Source: Streptomyces flaveolus (GTDB taxonomy: Bacteria; Actinomycetota; Actinomycetes; Streptomycetales; Streptomycetaceae). Taken from it: 64,000 nt of DNA. The notes under the pieces are model-generated. The model did no database searches. It saw only the letters and a list, made by a program, of their open reading frames with translations, and was not told the origin of the DNA. The stretch lies in assembly GCF_014648815.1 (NCBI RefSeq), contig NZ_BMRV01000007.1, positions 248,001 to 312,000 of the forward strand, in the 5' to 3' direction. Shown here one piece after another: positions 16,398-24,385 of this stretch. Each line of letters begins with the position of its first letter. Position 1 is the first letter of the stretch. Made by a program: the position numbers and the translations under genes.

Positions 16398-17432
16398 GTG
16401 GCGGACGGCGGCAGGCGGCAGCGACGGGCGTTCATCGGGTCGTTCACGGCGGCCGGCGGCCCCGGGATCGTGACGGCGGCCGTCACCCCCGGCGAGGGCG
16501 CACTGACGGTCCTGAGCAGCGTGAACGGCGTTCGCGACCCCTCCTACCTGGCCCTCGCACCCGACGGCGGCACGCTCTACGCCGTCAGCGAGACCGCCGA
16601 GGGGGCCGTGGCCGCGTACCGCGTCGCCGGGGACAAGCCCGAGCCGGCCGGGCGGCCGGTGCCGGTCGGGGGCGACGGACCGACCCACCTCAGCCTGTTC
16701 GCCGGGCACGTCCTGACCGCCAACTACGGCTCCGGAAGCGTCAGCGCCGTGCCCGTCCGCTCCGACGGCACCCTCGCCCGGTCGGCGTCCGGCGTGCTCC
16801 GGCACACCGGCTCCGGCCCGCACGCCCAGCGCCAGCAGGGGCCGCACGCCCACCAGGTGCAGCCCGACCCCAGCGGGCGGTGGGCCGTCAGCGTGGACCT
16901 CGGCACCGACTCGGTGCGGGTCTGCACCCTGACGGACGGAGCCCTCGCCGTGCACCGGGAGATCGCGCTGCGCCCCGGCTCGGGCCCCCGGCACCTGGCC
17001 TTCCACCCGGACGGCACCCACGCCTACGTGGCCAACGAACTCGCCCCGACCGTCACCGTCTGCCGGTGGGACGCCGCCGAGGGCACGCTGCGGCCGCTCA
17101 CCGAGGTTCCGGCGCTGTCCGGCGCCCCGGCCGGGGACGCCTATCCGTCGGGCATCGTCGTCTCGTCCGACGGCCGCTTCGTGTGGACCGCGACCCGCGG
17201 GGAGGACGTGCTGTCCGTCTTCGCCGTCGAACCCGACGCGCTCCGGCTCACCGGCACCGTTCCCTGCGGCGGCCACTGGCCACGGGCGATCGCCGTGTCG
17301 GACGGCTTCCTCTACGCGGCCAACGAGCGCTCCGGAGACATCACCTGGTTCGCGCTCGACCCGGCGACGGGAGTGCCCCGCCGCGCAGGCTCGCTCGCGG
17401 TGCCCGCGGCGTCCTGCGTGGTCTTCGGCTGA
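16398..17432 (+). CDS. Lactonase family beta-propeller protein (6-phosphogluconolactonase/YbhE-like)
   Basis: The 344-residue product is a seven-bladed propeller of the lactonase (cycloisomerase-2) family. Repeated blade motifs are seen at about 46-60 (DPSYLALAPDGGTLYAVSE), the conserved HAHQVQPDP near 151, GPRHLAFHPDGTHAYVANE near 196 and YPSGIVVSSDGRFVWTATR near 248. Such enzymes open 6-phosphogluconolactone or related lactones in the cytoplasm. No signal peptide is visible. GTG 16398 is preceded by GAGAGGGG. A DasR-type site lies in the promoter region, which would tie it to aminosugar and carbon control, and a strong terminator follows the stop. The physiological substrate is not certain. 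Confidence 0.85.
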   Translation: MADGGRRQRRAFIGSFTAAGGPGIVTAAVTPGEGALTVLSSVNGVRDPSYLALAPDGGTLYAVSETAEGAVAAYRVAGDKPEPAGRPVPVGGDGPTHLSLFAGHVLTANYGSGSVSAVPVRSDGTLARSASGVLRHTGSGPHAQRQQGPHAHQVQPDPSGRWAVSVDLGTDSVRVCTLTDGALAVHREIALRPGSGPRHLAFHPDGTHAYVANELAPTVTVCRWDAAEGTLRPLTEVPALSGAPAGDAYPSGIVVSSDGRFVWTATRGEDVLSVFAVEPDALRLTGTVPCGGHWPRAIAVSDGFLYAANERSGDITWFALDPATGVPRRAGSLAVPAASCVVFG

Positions 17433-17456
17433 CGTTCCGCCGCCGTACGGCACGGC

Positions 17457-17490
17457 GAAGGGCCCGCTCCCGTACCGGAGCGGGCCCTTC
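17457..17490. terminator. Intrinsic terminator between lactonase and CbiX-like genes
   Basis: GAAGGGCCCGCTCC (17457-17470) and GGAGCGGGCCCTTC (17477-17490) form a perfect 14-bp stem with loop CGTACC. It stands 24 bp after the lactonase stop and between convergent genes, so it can terminate both. There is no long U-tract. Confidence 0.85.
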
Positions 17491-17564
17491 GTCCGTACCT
17501 GCCGTGGTCCCGCGGGTGCCGCGCGCCCCAGGGTCTGCCGGCATCGGCCGGCGCACGACAGGCC

Positions 17565-18488
17565 CTAGCGGACCGGCGTGCCCTGCGGCTGCTGCGGCGA
17601 GATGCCCAGCGCCGTCGTGTACTTGGCCAGCGCCAGCTTGCCGATCGCCGGGTACGGGCCGAGTGGCTCGGCGGTGGAGCAGCCCGCCTCCCCGGCCGCC
17701 TCCTCCAGCAGGGCCGCGTCGATCTCCGGGCCGATCAGGTACGGCGCCAGCGCGAGCTGCTGCGAACCCGAGGAACGCAGCTGCTCGGCCACGGACGCGA
17801 TCGAGCCCTCCTGGTCCAGCGCCGCCGCCATGACGGGCACGGCGAGGCGCGCGGCCAGCAGCATGCCCGTGATGCCGGCCGCCTGCACGGCCTCGTCGCC
17901 GCCGACGGAGGCGAGGATGATGCCGTCCGCGGCGGTCGCCACGGTGAACAGGCGGGCCCGGTCGGCGCGGGCCAGACCGGCCTCGGAGAGCCGCACGTGC
18001 AGCGCCTCGGCCAGCAGCGGGTGCGGGCCGAGCACGTCGGTCAGCTCGGCCGCGATCCGGCTGTCCATGACCGCCTGCCGGATCCGGCGCAGCAGCGCAC
18101 CGTCCGGACCGGCCAGCAGCGGCACGACGACGGCGACGGGGCCCTCGGGCTCCTTCACCTCCAGGCCGGCGGCACGCGCCTGCTCGTAGCGGGCCGTGCG
18201 CTCCTCCCCGGCCCGCACCAGCACGGTCGACAGCGACAGGAACTCCTCGTCGTCACCGTCGAGGTATCCGATGCGGGCGTCGATGCCGGGCAGCTCGGAG
18301 CGGGCGATGCTCACGATCTCGTCGGCGAGGCCCCGGGTGGCGCTACTGGGCGTGCCCGGCACCGCGAGGACGAGCGCGGGCGCGCCCTCGGGAGCGACCA
18401 GGGGCTCGGGTCGGCGGTGCCGCCCGGGCTGGCGGGGGCGCGGCATTCGTACTGGCAGGCCGGACGCGGGCCCAGTGGGGGAGCTCAT
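17565..18488 (-). CDS. CbiX/sirohydrochlorin chelatase-like protein without the metal-inserting histidine
   Basis: The 307-residue protein has two chelatase-like (class II, CbiX) halves. The first starts ALVLAVPGTPSSATRGLADE near residue 39 and continues with VVVPLLAGPDGALLRRI. The second includes ALAPYLIGPEIDAALLEEA near 250. In true CbiX/SirB the first strand ends in HGS and the third in a second His that bind the metal. Here those positions read PGT and LIG, so catalytic histidines are missing. It is therefore probably not a working sirohydrochlorin chelatase; many actinomycetes carry such a protein under that name. The function is unknown. The first 30 residues are basic and poorly structured. 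Confidence 0.7.
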   Translation of the reverse strand: MSSPTGPASGLPVRMPRPRQPGRHRRPEPLVAPEGAPALVLAVPGTPSSATRGLADEIVSIARSELPGIDARIGYLDGDDEEFLSLSTVLVRAGEERTARYEQARAAGLEVKEPEGPVAVVVPLLAGPDGALLRRIRQAVMDSRIAAELTDVLGPHPLLAEALHVRLSEAGLARADRARLFTVATAADGIILASVGGDEAVQAAGITGMLLAARLAVPVMAAALDQEGSIASVAEQLRSSGSQQLALAPYLIGPEIDAALLEEAAGEAGCSTAEPLGPYPAIGKLALAKYTTALGISPQQPQGTPVR

Positions 18489-18625
18489 GGCGCCGCATGT
18501 TACTGGTTTCCTGGGCTTCCCTGTTCGGGGAGGGTGCAGGTGAGCGGTATCCGTCCGGTTTTGTCTGATGAGTGATGTACGGATCGGACGACATCGGTAC
18601 GATTCCCCTCTCCGGGGGACGGCTA

Positions 18626-19630
18626 TCAGCCGTCCGGCACCGTCGTCACGAACAGCATCCGTTCCTCACCCGGAAGGGTGAGAGAACCGGTCGCCAGATC
18701 GGTCGCGATGCGCACGGAACCGTCCAGCGGATCACCCTCGGCCGCCACCCGCCGCGCATGCGGCAGCCGCTTCTCCAGCTCCTCCCGAAGCGGTACGACG
18801 AGGGGATCGCCCATCTTCAGCAGGCCGCCGGTGACCGCGATCCGGGGCTCGCCCCGCGGCGGGCACACCGCGGCGGCCGAGTCGGCCATGTGCCGGGCGG
18901 CGCCGCGCAGGATGCCCCGGGCGACGGGGTCGCCGTCCGCGCAGGCGGCCACCTCGGGCGCGAAGGAGGCGAGGACCGCCGGACGGTCGGTGCGCGGGTA
19001 CAGCGCCGCGGGCAACCCCGCGACGGGCCCGAACCGCTCCTCGGCGCGGGCCAGCAGCGCGGCGGAACCATCCCCTCGCCCGTCGTGGGCGCGCAGCGCC
19101 GCCTCCAAGCCGGCCCGCCCGATCCAGGCGCCGCCGCCGCAGTCGCCGAGCAGGTGTCCCCAGCCGTCCGCCCGGCGCCACCGGGTCAGGTCGGTGCCGA
19201 CCGCGATCAGACCCGTGCCGGCGGCCACCACGGCTCCGGCGCGGGGGCCGAGGGCGCCCACGTAGGCGGTGACGGCGTCGGCGACGAGCGCGACCGTCCG
19301 CACACCCAGCTCCCGGCCCAGGGCGTCCGGCAGTTCCGCGCGCAGGGCGTCGCCCAGGGTGGCGAGCCCGGCGGCCCCGACGACGACGGTGCCGATCCGG
19401 TCCACGCCGGTCTCCGCGGTCAGCGCCCGCGCCATGGGCACCAGCTGTTGCAGCAGATGTCCGGGCTCGATGCCGCGCGTCCCGGTGCGCACGGGCTCCC
19501 GCGACGCCCGCCGCCCCAGCGGGCCGCGCCCGCCCTCGCCGACAGTGCCGACGACGGCACGGAGCCCGGAACCACCGGAGTCCACGGCCAGGAAACCGGC
19601 ACCGGCGGCCGCGGCGGGCACAGGACGCAC
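18626..19630 (-). CDS. BadF/BadG-type ATPase, N-acetylglucosamine kinase-like
   Basis: The 334-residue cytoplasmic protein has the ASKHA fold. Phosphate-1 loop is FLAVDSGGSGLRAVVG near residue 12, phosphate-2 is VVAAGTGLIAVG near 135, the glycine-rich GDCGGGAWIGRAG near 164 and an adenosine-site block RIAVTGGLLKMG. This is the BadF/BadG/BcrA/BcrD family branch containing eukaryotic-type GlcNAc kinases, so phosphorylation of a sugar such as N-acetylglucosamine is the best guess. GTG 19630 is chosen because GGGAGGGAGGAA lies 5 bases upstream; the frame extends further but into the divergent ung gene. The nearby dre-like site makes an aminosugar role attractive, but the link is inference. Confidence 0.8.
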   Translation of the reverse strand: MRPVPAAAAGAGFLAVDSGGSGLRAVVGTVGEGGRGPLGRRASREPVRTGTRGIEPGHLLQQLVPMARALTAETGVDRIGTVVVGAAGLATLGDALRAELPDALGRELGVRTVALVADAVTAYVGALGPRAGAVVAAGTGLIAVGTDLTRWRRADGWGHLLGDCGGGAWIGRAGLEAALRAHDGRGDGSAALLARAEERFGPVAGLPAALYPRTDRPAVLASFAPEVAACADGDPVARGILRGAARHMADSAAAVCPPRGEPRIAVTGGLLKMGDPLVVPLREELEKRLPHARRVAAEGDPLDGSVRIATDLATGSLTLPGEERMLFVTTVPDG

Positions 19631-19784
19631 CGCGTTCCTCCCTCCCCGACGACCGGCCGGGCAGGCTCTCCGACCGCCGGCCGACACTGATGAGGAGGAA
19701 GAGTAGCGCTCGGTGACGCGGTGGACCCCCGGGGGCCGGTCCGCCGGTTCGGGCTGTCGGTGTCGGCCAGTAGAGTGACGCAGC

Positions 19785-20462
19785 GTGGCACCACGACCGT
19801 TGCATGAACTTGTTGAAGCCGGCTGGGCGAAGGCCCTGGACCCGGTCGCCGGGCGTATCGCGGGCATGGGCGACTTCCTGCGCGCCGAGGTGGCGGCGGG
19901 CCGGACGTATCTCCCGTCGGGGGCGAACGTCCTGCGGGCGTTCCAGCAACCCTTCGACGACGTACGGGTCCTGATCGTCGGTCAGGACCCCTACCCCACA
20001 CCGGGAATGGCGATCGGCCTGAGCTTCGCGGTCTCGCCGGAGGTGCGGTCACTGCCGGGCAGCCTGGAGAACATCTACCGGGAGATGCACACGGACCTGG
20101 GCCTTCCCCGGCCCTCCAACGGTGATCTGACCCCGTGGACCCGTCAGGGAGTGCTGCTGCTGAACCGGGCGCTGACCACGGCCCCGCGCAAGCCGGGAGC
20201 GCATCGCGGCAAGGGCTGGGAGGAGGTCACGGAGCAGGCCATCCGTGCCCTCGCCGCCCGCGGCAAGCCGCTGGTGTCCATCCTGTGGGGACGCGACGCG
20301 CGCAATCTGCGCCCCCTGCTCGACGGCTACCCGGCGATCGAGTCGGCGCACCCCTCGCCGATGTCCGCGGACCGGGGGTTCTTCGGCTCCCGTCCGTTCA
20401 GCCGGGCCAACGACCTGCTGGCGCAGCAGGGAGCCGAGCCGGTGGACTGGCGCCTGCCGTAG
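19785..20462 (+). CDS. ung: Uracil-DNA glycosylase (family 1)
   Basis: The 225-residue protein carries the water-activating motif [16 protein letters not shown] at 66-81 with the catalytic Asp68. Next come the uracil-recognition part [10 protein letters not shown] and the DNA-intercalation loop [14 protein letters not shown] near 187. These are the full family-1 signatures, so it should remove uracil from DNA as the first step of base excision repair. The GTG at 19785 gives the normal N-terminus; the length is typical. It is divergent from the BadF-type kinase and is a single-gene unit ended by a hairpin at 20506-20535. Streptomyces genomes often carry more than one ung copy. Confidence 0.95.
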   Translation: MAPRPLHELVEAGWAKALDPVAGRIAGMGDFLRAEVAAGRTYLPSGANVLRAFQQPFDDVRVLIVGQDPYPTPGMAIGLSFAVSPEVRSLPGSLENIYREMHTDLGLPRPSNGDLTPWTRQGVLLLNRALTTAPRKPGAHRGKGWEEVTEQAIRALAARGKPLVSILWGRDARNLRPLLDGYPAIESAHPSPMSADRGFFGSRPFSRANDLLAQQGAEPVDWRLP

Positions 20463-20505
20463 GGCGCGCCTCCGCGACGGCCCGGCCGGCGCGGGCGTGG
20501 TGTGC

Positions 20506-20535
20506 CGGCGTCACCCCGTTGCCCGGGTGACGCCG
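20506..20535. terminator. Hairpin terminator between ung and BNR gene
   Basis: CGGCGTCACCC (20506-20516) and GGGTGACGCCG (20525-20535) form a perfect 11-bp stem with an 8-base loop, between two convergent genes. It is a likely bidirectional terminator. Confidence 0.7.
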
Positions 20536-20554
20536 TTCGGCCGGTGGCGGCGGG

Positions 20555-21640
20555 TCACCCGACCACCGCAGCCCGGACGCACAGGACGTCCGGCAGGTGG
20601 GAGGCCAGTTGCCGCCAGCTGTCGCCGTCGTCGGCCGAGGCGAACACCTCGCCGTTGCGGTTGCCGAAGTACACGCCGGCCTGCTCCGCGTCGTCGGTGG
20701 TCATCGCGTCGCGCAGCACCGTGCCGTAGTGGTCCTCCTGCGGCAGCCCCGCCGTCAGCGGCTCCCAGCTCTTGCCCGCGTCGGCTGTGCGGAACACCCG
20801 GCAGCGGCGGTCGGCCGGGACCCGGTCCGAGTCGGCGTTGATCGGGAACACGTACGCCGTGTCACCGCGGTGCGGGTGGGCGGCCACCGCGAAACCGAAC
20901 GTGGACGGCAGCCCCTCGCCGATGTCCGTCCAGTGGGCGCCCGCGTCGTCGCTGCGGTACACCCCCCAGTGGTTCTGCAGATACAGCCGGTCCGGGGTGG
21001 CCGCGTCCCGCGCGACCTTGTGCACGCACTGGCCGAACTCCGGGTCCGGGTCCGGCAGGAACACCGCGGAGACACCCGAGTTGGACGGCACCCAGCTCGC
21101 GCCGCCGTCGGTGGTGCGGAAGACGCCCGCGGTCGAGACGGCGACCGTCACCGCCCGGGGGTCCCGCCGGTCGGTGAGCACGGTGTGCAGCCCCTCACCG
21201 CCGCCGCCCGGCACCCACCGCGACCGCGTGGGGTGCTCCCACAGCGGGCGGACCAGCTCGAAACTCTCCCCGCGGTCCTCCGAGCGGTACAGCGCGGCCG
21301 GTTCCGTGCCCGCGTACACCACGTCCGGCTCCGCGGCGGCCGGGTGCAGCTGCCACACCCGCTCCAGCGAGGCGCCCGTGTCCTGCGGGAACTTGACGGC
21401 AGGCCGCGCCGGTTCCGTCCAGGTCCGGCCCAGGTCGTCGGAGTGGAAGACCGACGGGCCCCAGTGCGAGCTGTCGCCGCCGGCCAGCAGCCGCGGGGTG
21501 TCGCGGCGGGTGTCGACGGCGACCGAGTAGACGGCCTGTGCGTTGAAGTAGGGACTCTCGTCGAACTCCCAGGTGCCACCGCGCCGGCGCCCGATGAACA
21601 GGCCCTTGCGGGTGCCCACGGCGAGCAGTACCTCGGTCAT
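20555..21640 (-). CDS. WD40/BNR sialidase-like beta-propeller protein
   Basis: The 361-residue product is built from BNR/Asp-box repeats: SDDLGRTW, SEDRGESF, TTDGGASW, SDDAGAHW, TADAGKSW and SADDGDSW, spaced 40-60 residues. The start MTEVLLAVGTRKGLFIG is typical of an actinobacterial exo-alpha-sialidase-like family without a signal peptide. True sialidase active-site Arg triads are not evident, so hydrolase activity is doubtful. It is more likely a cytoplasmic propeller of unknown ligand. The ATG at 21640 has GGAGGTGAT at good spacing, which favours it over the longer frame. It sits downstream of the AidB-like gene in the same direction, 150 bp away. Confidence 0.78.
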   Translation of the reverse strand: MTEVLLAVGTRKGLFIGRRRGGTWEFDESPYFNAQAVYSVAVDTRRDTPRLLAGGDSSHWGPSVFHSDDLGRTWTEPARPAVKFPQDTGASLERVWQLHPAAAEPDVVYAGTEPAALYRSEDRGESFELVRPLWEHPTRSRWVPGGGGEGLHTVLTDRRDPRAVTVAVSTAGVFRTTDGGASWVPSNSGVSAVFLPDPDPEFGQCVHKVARDAATPDRLYLQNHWGVYRSDDAGAHWTDIGEGLPSTFGFAVAAHPHRGDTAYVFPINADSDRVPADRRCRVFRTADAGKSWEPLTAGLPQEDHYGTVLRDAMTTDDAEQAGVYFGNRNGEVFASADDGDSWRQLASHLPDVLCVRAAVVG

Positions 21641-21790
21641 GCCGATCACCTCCGCGGCGTCGTCATTGACGCCTTCGTCTCGGACACCGGCCAGTCTGCA
21701 CCCCACCACTGACAGTCACCTCCCCAAAGGGCTTCGCCGCAGGTCACAGCGGTGGTGTCGGGTCCGGCGAGGCCTCCGGGAGCCCGTCGC

Positions 21791-23479
21791 TCACCCCTCG
21801 CCCGGCAGTGCCCGCCCCAGGATGCCGCCGAGGTCGGCCCCCTCCGGCAGCGTGCCGAAGGCATGTCCCCAGTCGCCGCCCAGCCGGCTCGCGCAGAAGG
21901 CGTCGGCGACGGCGGGCGGGGCGTGCCGCACCAGGAGGGACGCCTGGAGGGTGAGGGTCATCAGCTCCACCAGGCGGCGGGCACCGGTCTCGGTCGCCGT
22001 GGTCAGCCCCGTCTCCAGCCGGGCCACGGCCGCGTCCAGCCGGGCGTCCGCCCCGCGCGCGAGGGCCAGTTCCCCGAAGAGGGCGTGCGCGGTCTCCGGC
22101 GAACGGCCGAGCGCCCGCAGGACGTCGAGGGCGTTCACGTTCCCCGAGCCCTCCCAGATCGACAGCAGCGGCGCCTCCCGGTAGTGCCGGGGCATGCCCG
22201 ACTCCTCCACGTAGCCGTTGCCGCCCAGGCACTCCAGGGCCTCCGCGGTGAACGCCGGGCCCCGCTTGGTCACCCAGTACTTGCCGACGGCGGTGGCGAT
22301 CCGCCGGAAGGCGGCCTCCCCGGCGTCCCCGCGCACCGCCCGGTCGGCGGCGCCGGCCAGCCGCAGGGTGAGCGTCGTCGCCGCCTCCGACTCCAGCGCC
22401 AGGTCGGCCAGGACGTTGCGCATCAGCGGCTGGTCGATCAGCCGGGCGCCGAACGCGCTGCGGTGCCGTACGTGGTGACCGGCCTCGACGAGCGTCTTGC
22501 GCATCAGCGTCGCCGACGCCATCACACAGTCGAGCCGGGTGCAGTTGACCATCTCGATGATCGTCTTGACGCCCTGCCCCTCGGGCCCCACCAGCCAGGC
22601 GACCGTCCCGTCGAACTCCGGCTCCGAGGAGGCGTTGGACCGGTTGCCGAGCTTGTCCTTCAGCCGCTGGATGCGGAAGGTGTTGCGGGTGCCGTCGGGC
22701 AGGACCCGCGGCACCAGGAAGCAGGAGAGCCCGCCGGGCGCCTGGGCCAGCACCAGGAACACGTCGCACATCGGCGCCGACGTGAACCACTTGTGCCCGC
22801 GCAGTGTGTAGACGCCGGGTTCGGCGGTCGGGGCGGCCGCGGTGGTGTTGGTCCGGACGTCCGAACCGCCCTGCTTCTCGGTCATCCCCATGCCGGCCAG
22901 CAGCCCCCGCTTCTCCGTGGGCGTGCGCAGTCCCGGCTCGTACTCCCGGCTGGTCAGCAGCGGCTCGTAGACCTTCGCGAGTTCCGGCTGCCGGCGCAGC
23001 GCCGGGACGGCCGCGTACGTCATCGACGTCGGACAGCCGTGCCCCGCCTCGGTGTGCCCCCAGACGAGGCCGCCCGCGGTCCGCGCGACATGGGCGCCCG
23101 GCCGGTCGTCCGCCCAGGGCGAGGCGGCCAGACCCTCGCCGACCGCCACGCGCATCAGGTGGTGCCAGCTCGGGTGGTACTCGACCTCGTCGATCCGGTT
23201 CCCGTACCGGTCGTGGGTGCGCAGCACGGGCTCGTGGCGGTTGGCCAGCTCGCCCCACTCCTGCGCCTGGGCGCTGCCGGCCCGCAGGCCGAGCCGCCGC
23301 AGCCCCTCCTCGGCCCACCCCGCGTCCTCCCGCCGCAGCCCCTCCAGCAGGGCCGCGTCCTCGGACGCGTCGTACGGGGCCGTGGGAGGGGGCTGGTTGG
23401 TGACGTCGTGCGTGGCGTACCCCTCGGGCCGGTCCGCGGTTCCCTCGTACCCGTACCGCTCCTGCGCGCGTGTCGTCAT
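21791..23479 (-). CDS. AidB-like acyl-CoA dehydrogenase family protein
   Basis: The 562-residue protein is an acyl-CoA dehydrogenase-fold flavoprotein of the AidB branch. Seen are GMGMTEKQGGSDVRTNTT (the FAD/substrate strand near 200), GHKWFTSAPMCDVFLVLAQA, RLKDKLGNRSNASSE, and the C-terminal signature LECLGGNGYVEESGMPRHYR followed by PLLSIWEGSGNV. The length above 540 residues and the N-terminal extension also fit AidB. In E. coli AidB is an alkylation-response flavoprotein with a DNA-binding C-terminus; here the role is unknown and a dehydrogenase function is possible. Divergent transcription with PaaX across a perfect palindrome implies control by that regulator rather than by an Ada-type response. 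Confidence 0.87.
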   Translation of the reverse strand: MTTRAQERYGYEGTADRPEGYATHDVTNQPPPTAPYDASEDAALLEGLRREDAGWAEEGLRRLGLRAGSAQAQEWGELANRHEPVLRTHDRYGNRIDEVEYHPSWHHLMRVAVGEGLAASPWADDRPGAHVARTAGGLVWGHTEAGHGCPTSMTYAAVPALRRQPELAKVYEPLLTSREYEPGLRTPTEKRGLLAGMGMTEKQGGSDVRTNTTAAAPTAEPGVYTLRGHKWFTSAPMCDVFLVLAQAPGGLSCFLVPRVLPDGTRNTFRIQRLKDKLGNRSNASSEPEFDGTVAWLVGPEGQGVKTIIEMVNCTRLDCVMASATLMRKTLVEAGHHVRHRSAFGARLIDQPLMRNVLADLALESEAATTLTLRLAGAADRAVRGDAGEAAFRRIATAVGKYWVTKRGPAFTAEALECLGGNGYVEESGMPRHYREAPLLSIWEGSGNVNALDVLRALGRSPETAHALFGELALARGADARLDAAVARLETGLTTATETGARRLVELMTLTLQASLLVRHAPPAVADAFCASRLGGDWGHAFGTLPEGADLGGILGRALPGEG

Positions 23480-23486
23480 ACGGCGA

Positions 23487-23526
23487 GTGTTGCACTATTC
23501 CTACAACCGCAGCAATAGTGCAACAC
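23487..23526. promoter_or_regulatory. 13-bp perfect inverted repeat, probable PaaX-family operator
   Basis: GTGTTGCACTATT (23487-23499) and AATAGTGCAACAC (23514-23526) form perfect arms around a 14-base spacer. The element fills the 72-bp gap between the divergent AidB-like and PaaX-family genes, starting 8 bp from the dehydrogenase ATG. Its local A+T content is well above the surroundings. Position and symmetry make it the operator for the adjacent regulator, controlling both promoters. Confidence 0.8.
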
Positions 23527-23533
23527 GGAACGC

Positions 23534-23550
23534 GCACGTACAGTACGTGC
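23534..23550. promoter_or_regulatory. Second inverted repeat abutting the PaaX-family start codon
   Basis: GCACGTA (23534-23540), CAG, TACGTGC (23544-23550) is a perfect 7-bp inverted repeat ending one base before the GTG at 23552. It could be a second regulator site or a structure that hides the start; there is no ribosome-binding sequence elsewhere, so initiation is expected to be weak or leaderless. Confidence 0.45.
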
Positions 23551-23551
23551 C

Positions 23552-24343
23552 GTGTCCCTGCGGATGAACGACCCAGCGCCCCCGGGCGGGCCCGCGCTGC
23601 GCCCGCTGTCCGCGCGGTCCGTCGTGCTGAGCCTGCTGCTCGGTACCCACCCGGCCGAACTGCCGGCGAGGGACCTGGTGCGGCTCGTGGAGCGTTTCGA
23701 CGTCGGCGGGTCCACCGTGCGGGCGGCGCTCAGCCGGATGGTGAACGCCGGCGACCTGCGGCGCACGGACACCGGTTACCGCCTCAGCGAGCGGCTGCTG
23801 GAACGGCAGCGCCGCCAGGACGAGGCCGTACGTCCGCACACGCGTGCGTGGGACGGCGACTGGGAGATGGTCGTGATCACCGCGACCGGGCGCGGCCCCG
23901 CCAAACGGGCCGAACTGCGCACCCGGCTGGCCGGTCTGCGCCTCGCCGAACTCCGCGAGGGCGTGTGGCTGCGCCCCGCCAACCTGAGCCGCCCGCTGCC
24001 CGGCGACCTCGACGCGGTGGGCGAGCGCTGCACCGCCCGACCCGAGCGGGCGGCCGGCGAGCTGGCCGCGGACCTGTGGCCGCTGGGCGCCTGGTCCGCG
24101 ACGGCCCGGTGGCTGCTCGCCCGCGTCGACGGGGCGCGGCGGCCGGCGGACCGGCTCACCGCCTTCGCGGCCGTCGTGCGCCACCTGCTCGCCGATCCGG
24201 TCCTGCCCCCGGAGCTCCTCCCGTCCGACTGGCCGGGCGCGGCCCTGCGCGACGCGTACACGGACTACCAGCGGGAGCAGGCCGGCCGGGTCCGGACGGA
24301 CGACGCCCGGACCCGGCCGGCCGGATCGCCGGGTCACTCGTAG
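23552..24343 (+). CDS. PaaX family transcriptional regulator
   Basis: The 263-residue protein has the three-part PaaX layout. An N-terminal winged helix (LSARSVVLSLLLGTHPAEL, then VGGSTVRAALSRMVNAGDLRR at about 50-70) is followed by a central ferredoxin-like domain beginning WDGDWEMVVITATG near 100. The C-terminal PaaX_C helical domain contains the ADRLTAFAAVVRHLLADPVLP block. The family archetype represses phenylacetate genes and responds to phenylacetyl-CoA; members beside acyl-CoA dehydrogenases usually control acyl-CoA metabolism. Here the divergent gene is an AidB-like dehydrogenase and the two share a 13-bp inverted repeat, so autoregulation and control of that gene are likely. The ligand is unknown. 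Confidence 0.9.
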   Translation: MSLRMNDPAPPGGPALRPLSARSVVLSLLLGTHPAELPARDLVRLVERFDVGGSTVRAALSRMVNAGDLRRTDTGYRLSERLLERQRRQDEAVRPHTRAWDGDWEMVVITATGRGPAKRAELRTRLAGLRLAELREGVWLRPANLSRPLPGDLDAVGERCTARPERAAGELAADLWPLGAWSATARWLLARVDGARRPADRLTAFAAVVRHLLADPVLPPELLPSDWPGAALRDAYTDYQREQAGRVRTDDARTRPAGSPGHS

Positions 24344-24385
24344 TACCGGGAAGGCCGCCGTGCCCTCAGATGCTGCGCGACCGGC

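Noticed and set aside
20555-21640. Sialidase activity for the BNR protein
   Set aside because: Asp-box repeats alone do not define a sialidase; the Arg triad and catalytic Tyr/Glu are not evident and there is no signal peptide.
21791-23479. Annotation of the AidB-like protein as an adaptive alkylation-response gene
   Set aside because: No Ada or AlkA gene is close and the divergent regulator is PaaX-like, so only the family resemblance is claimed.
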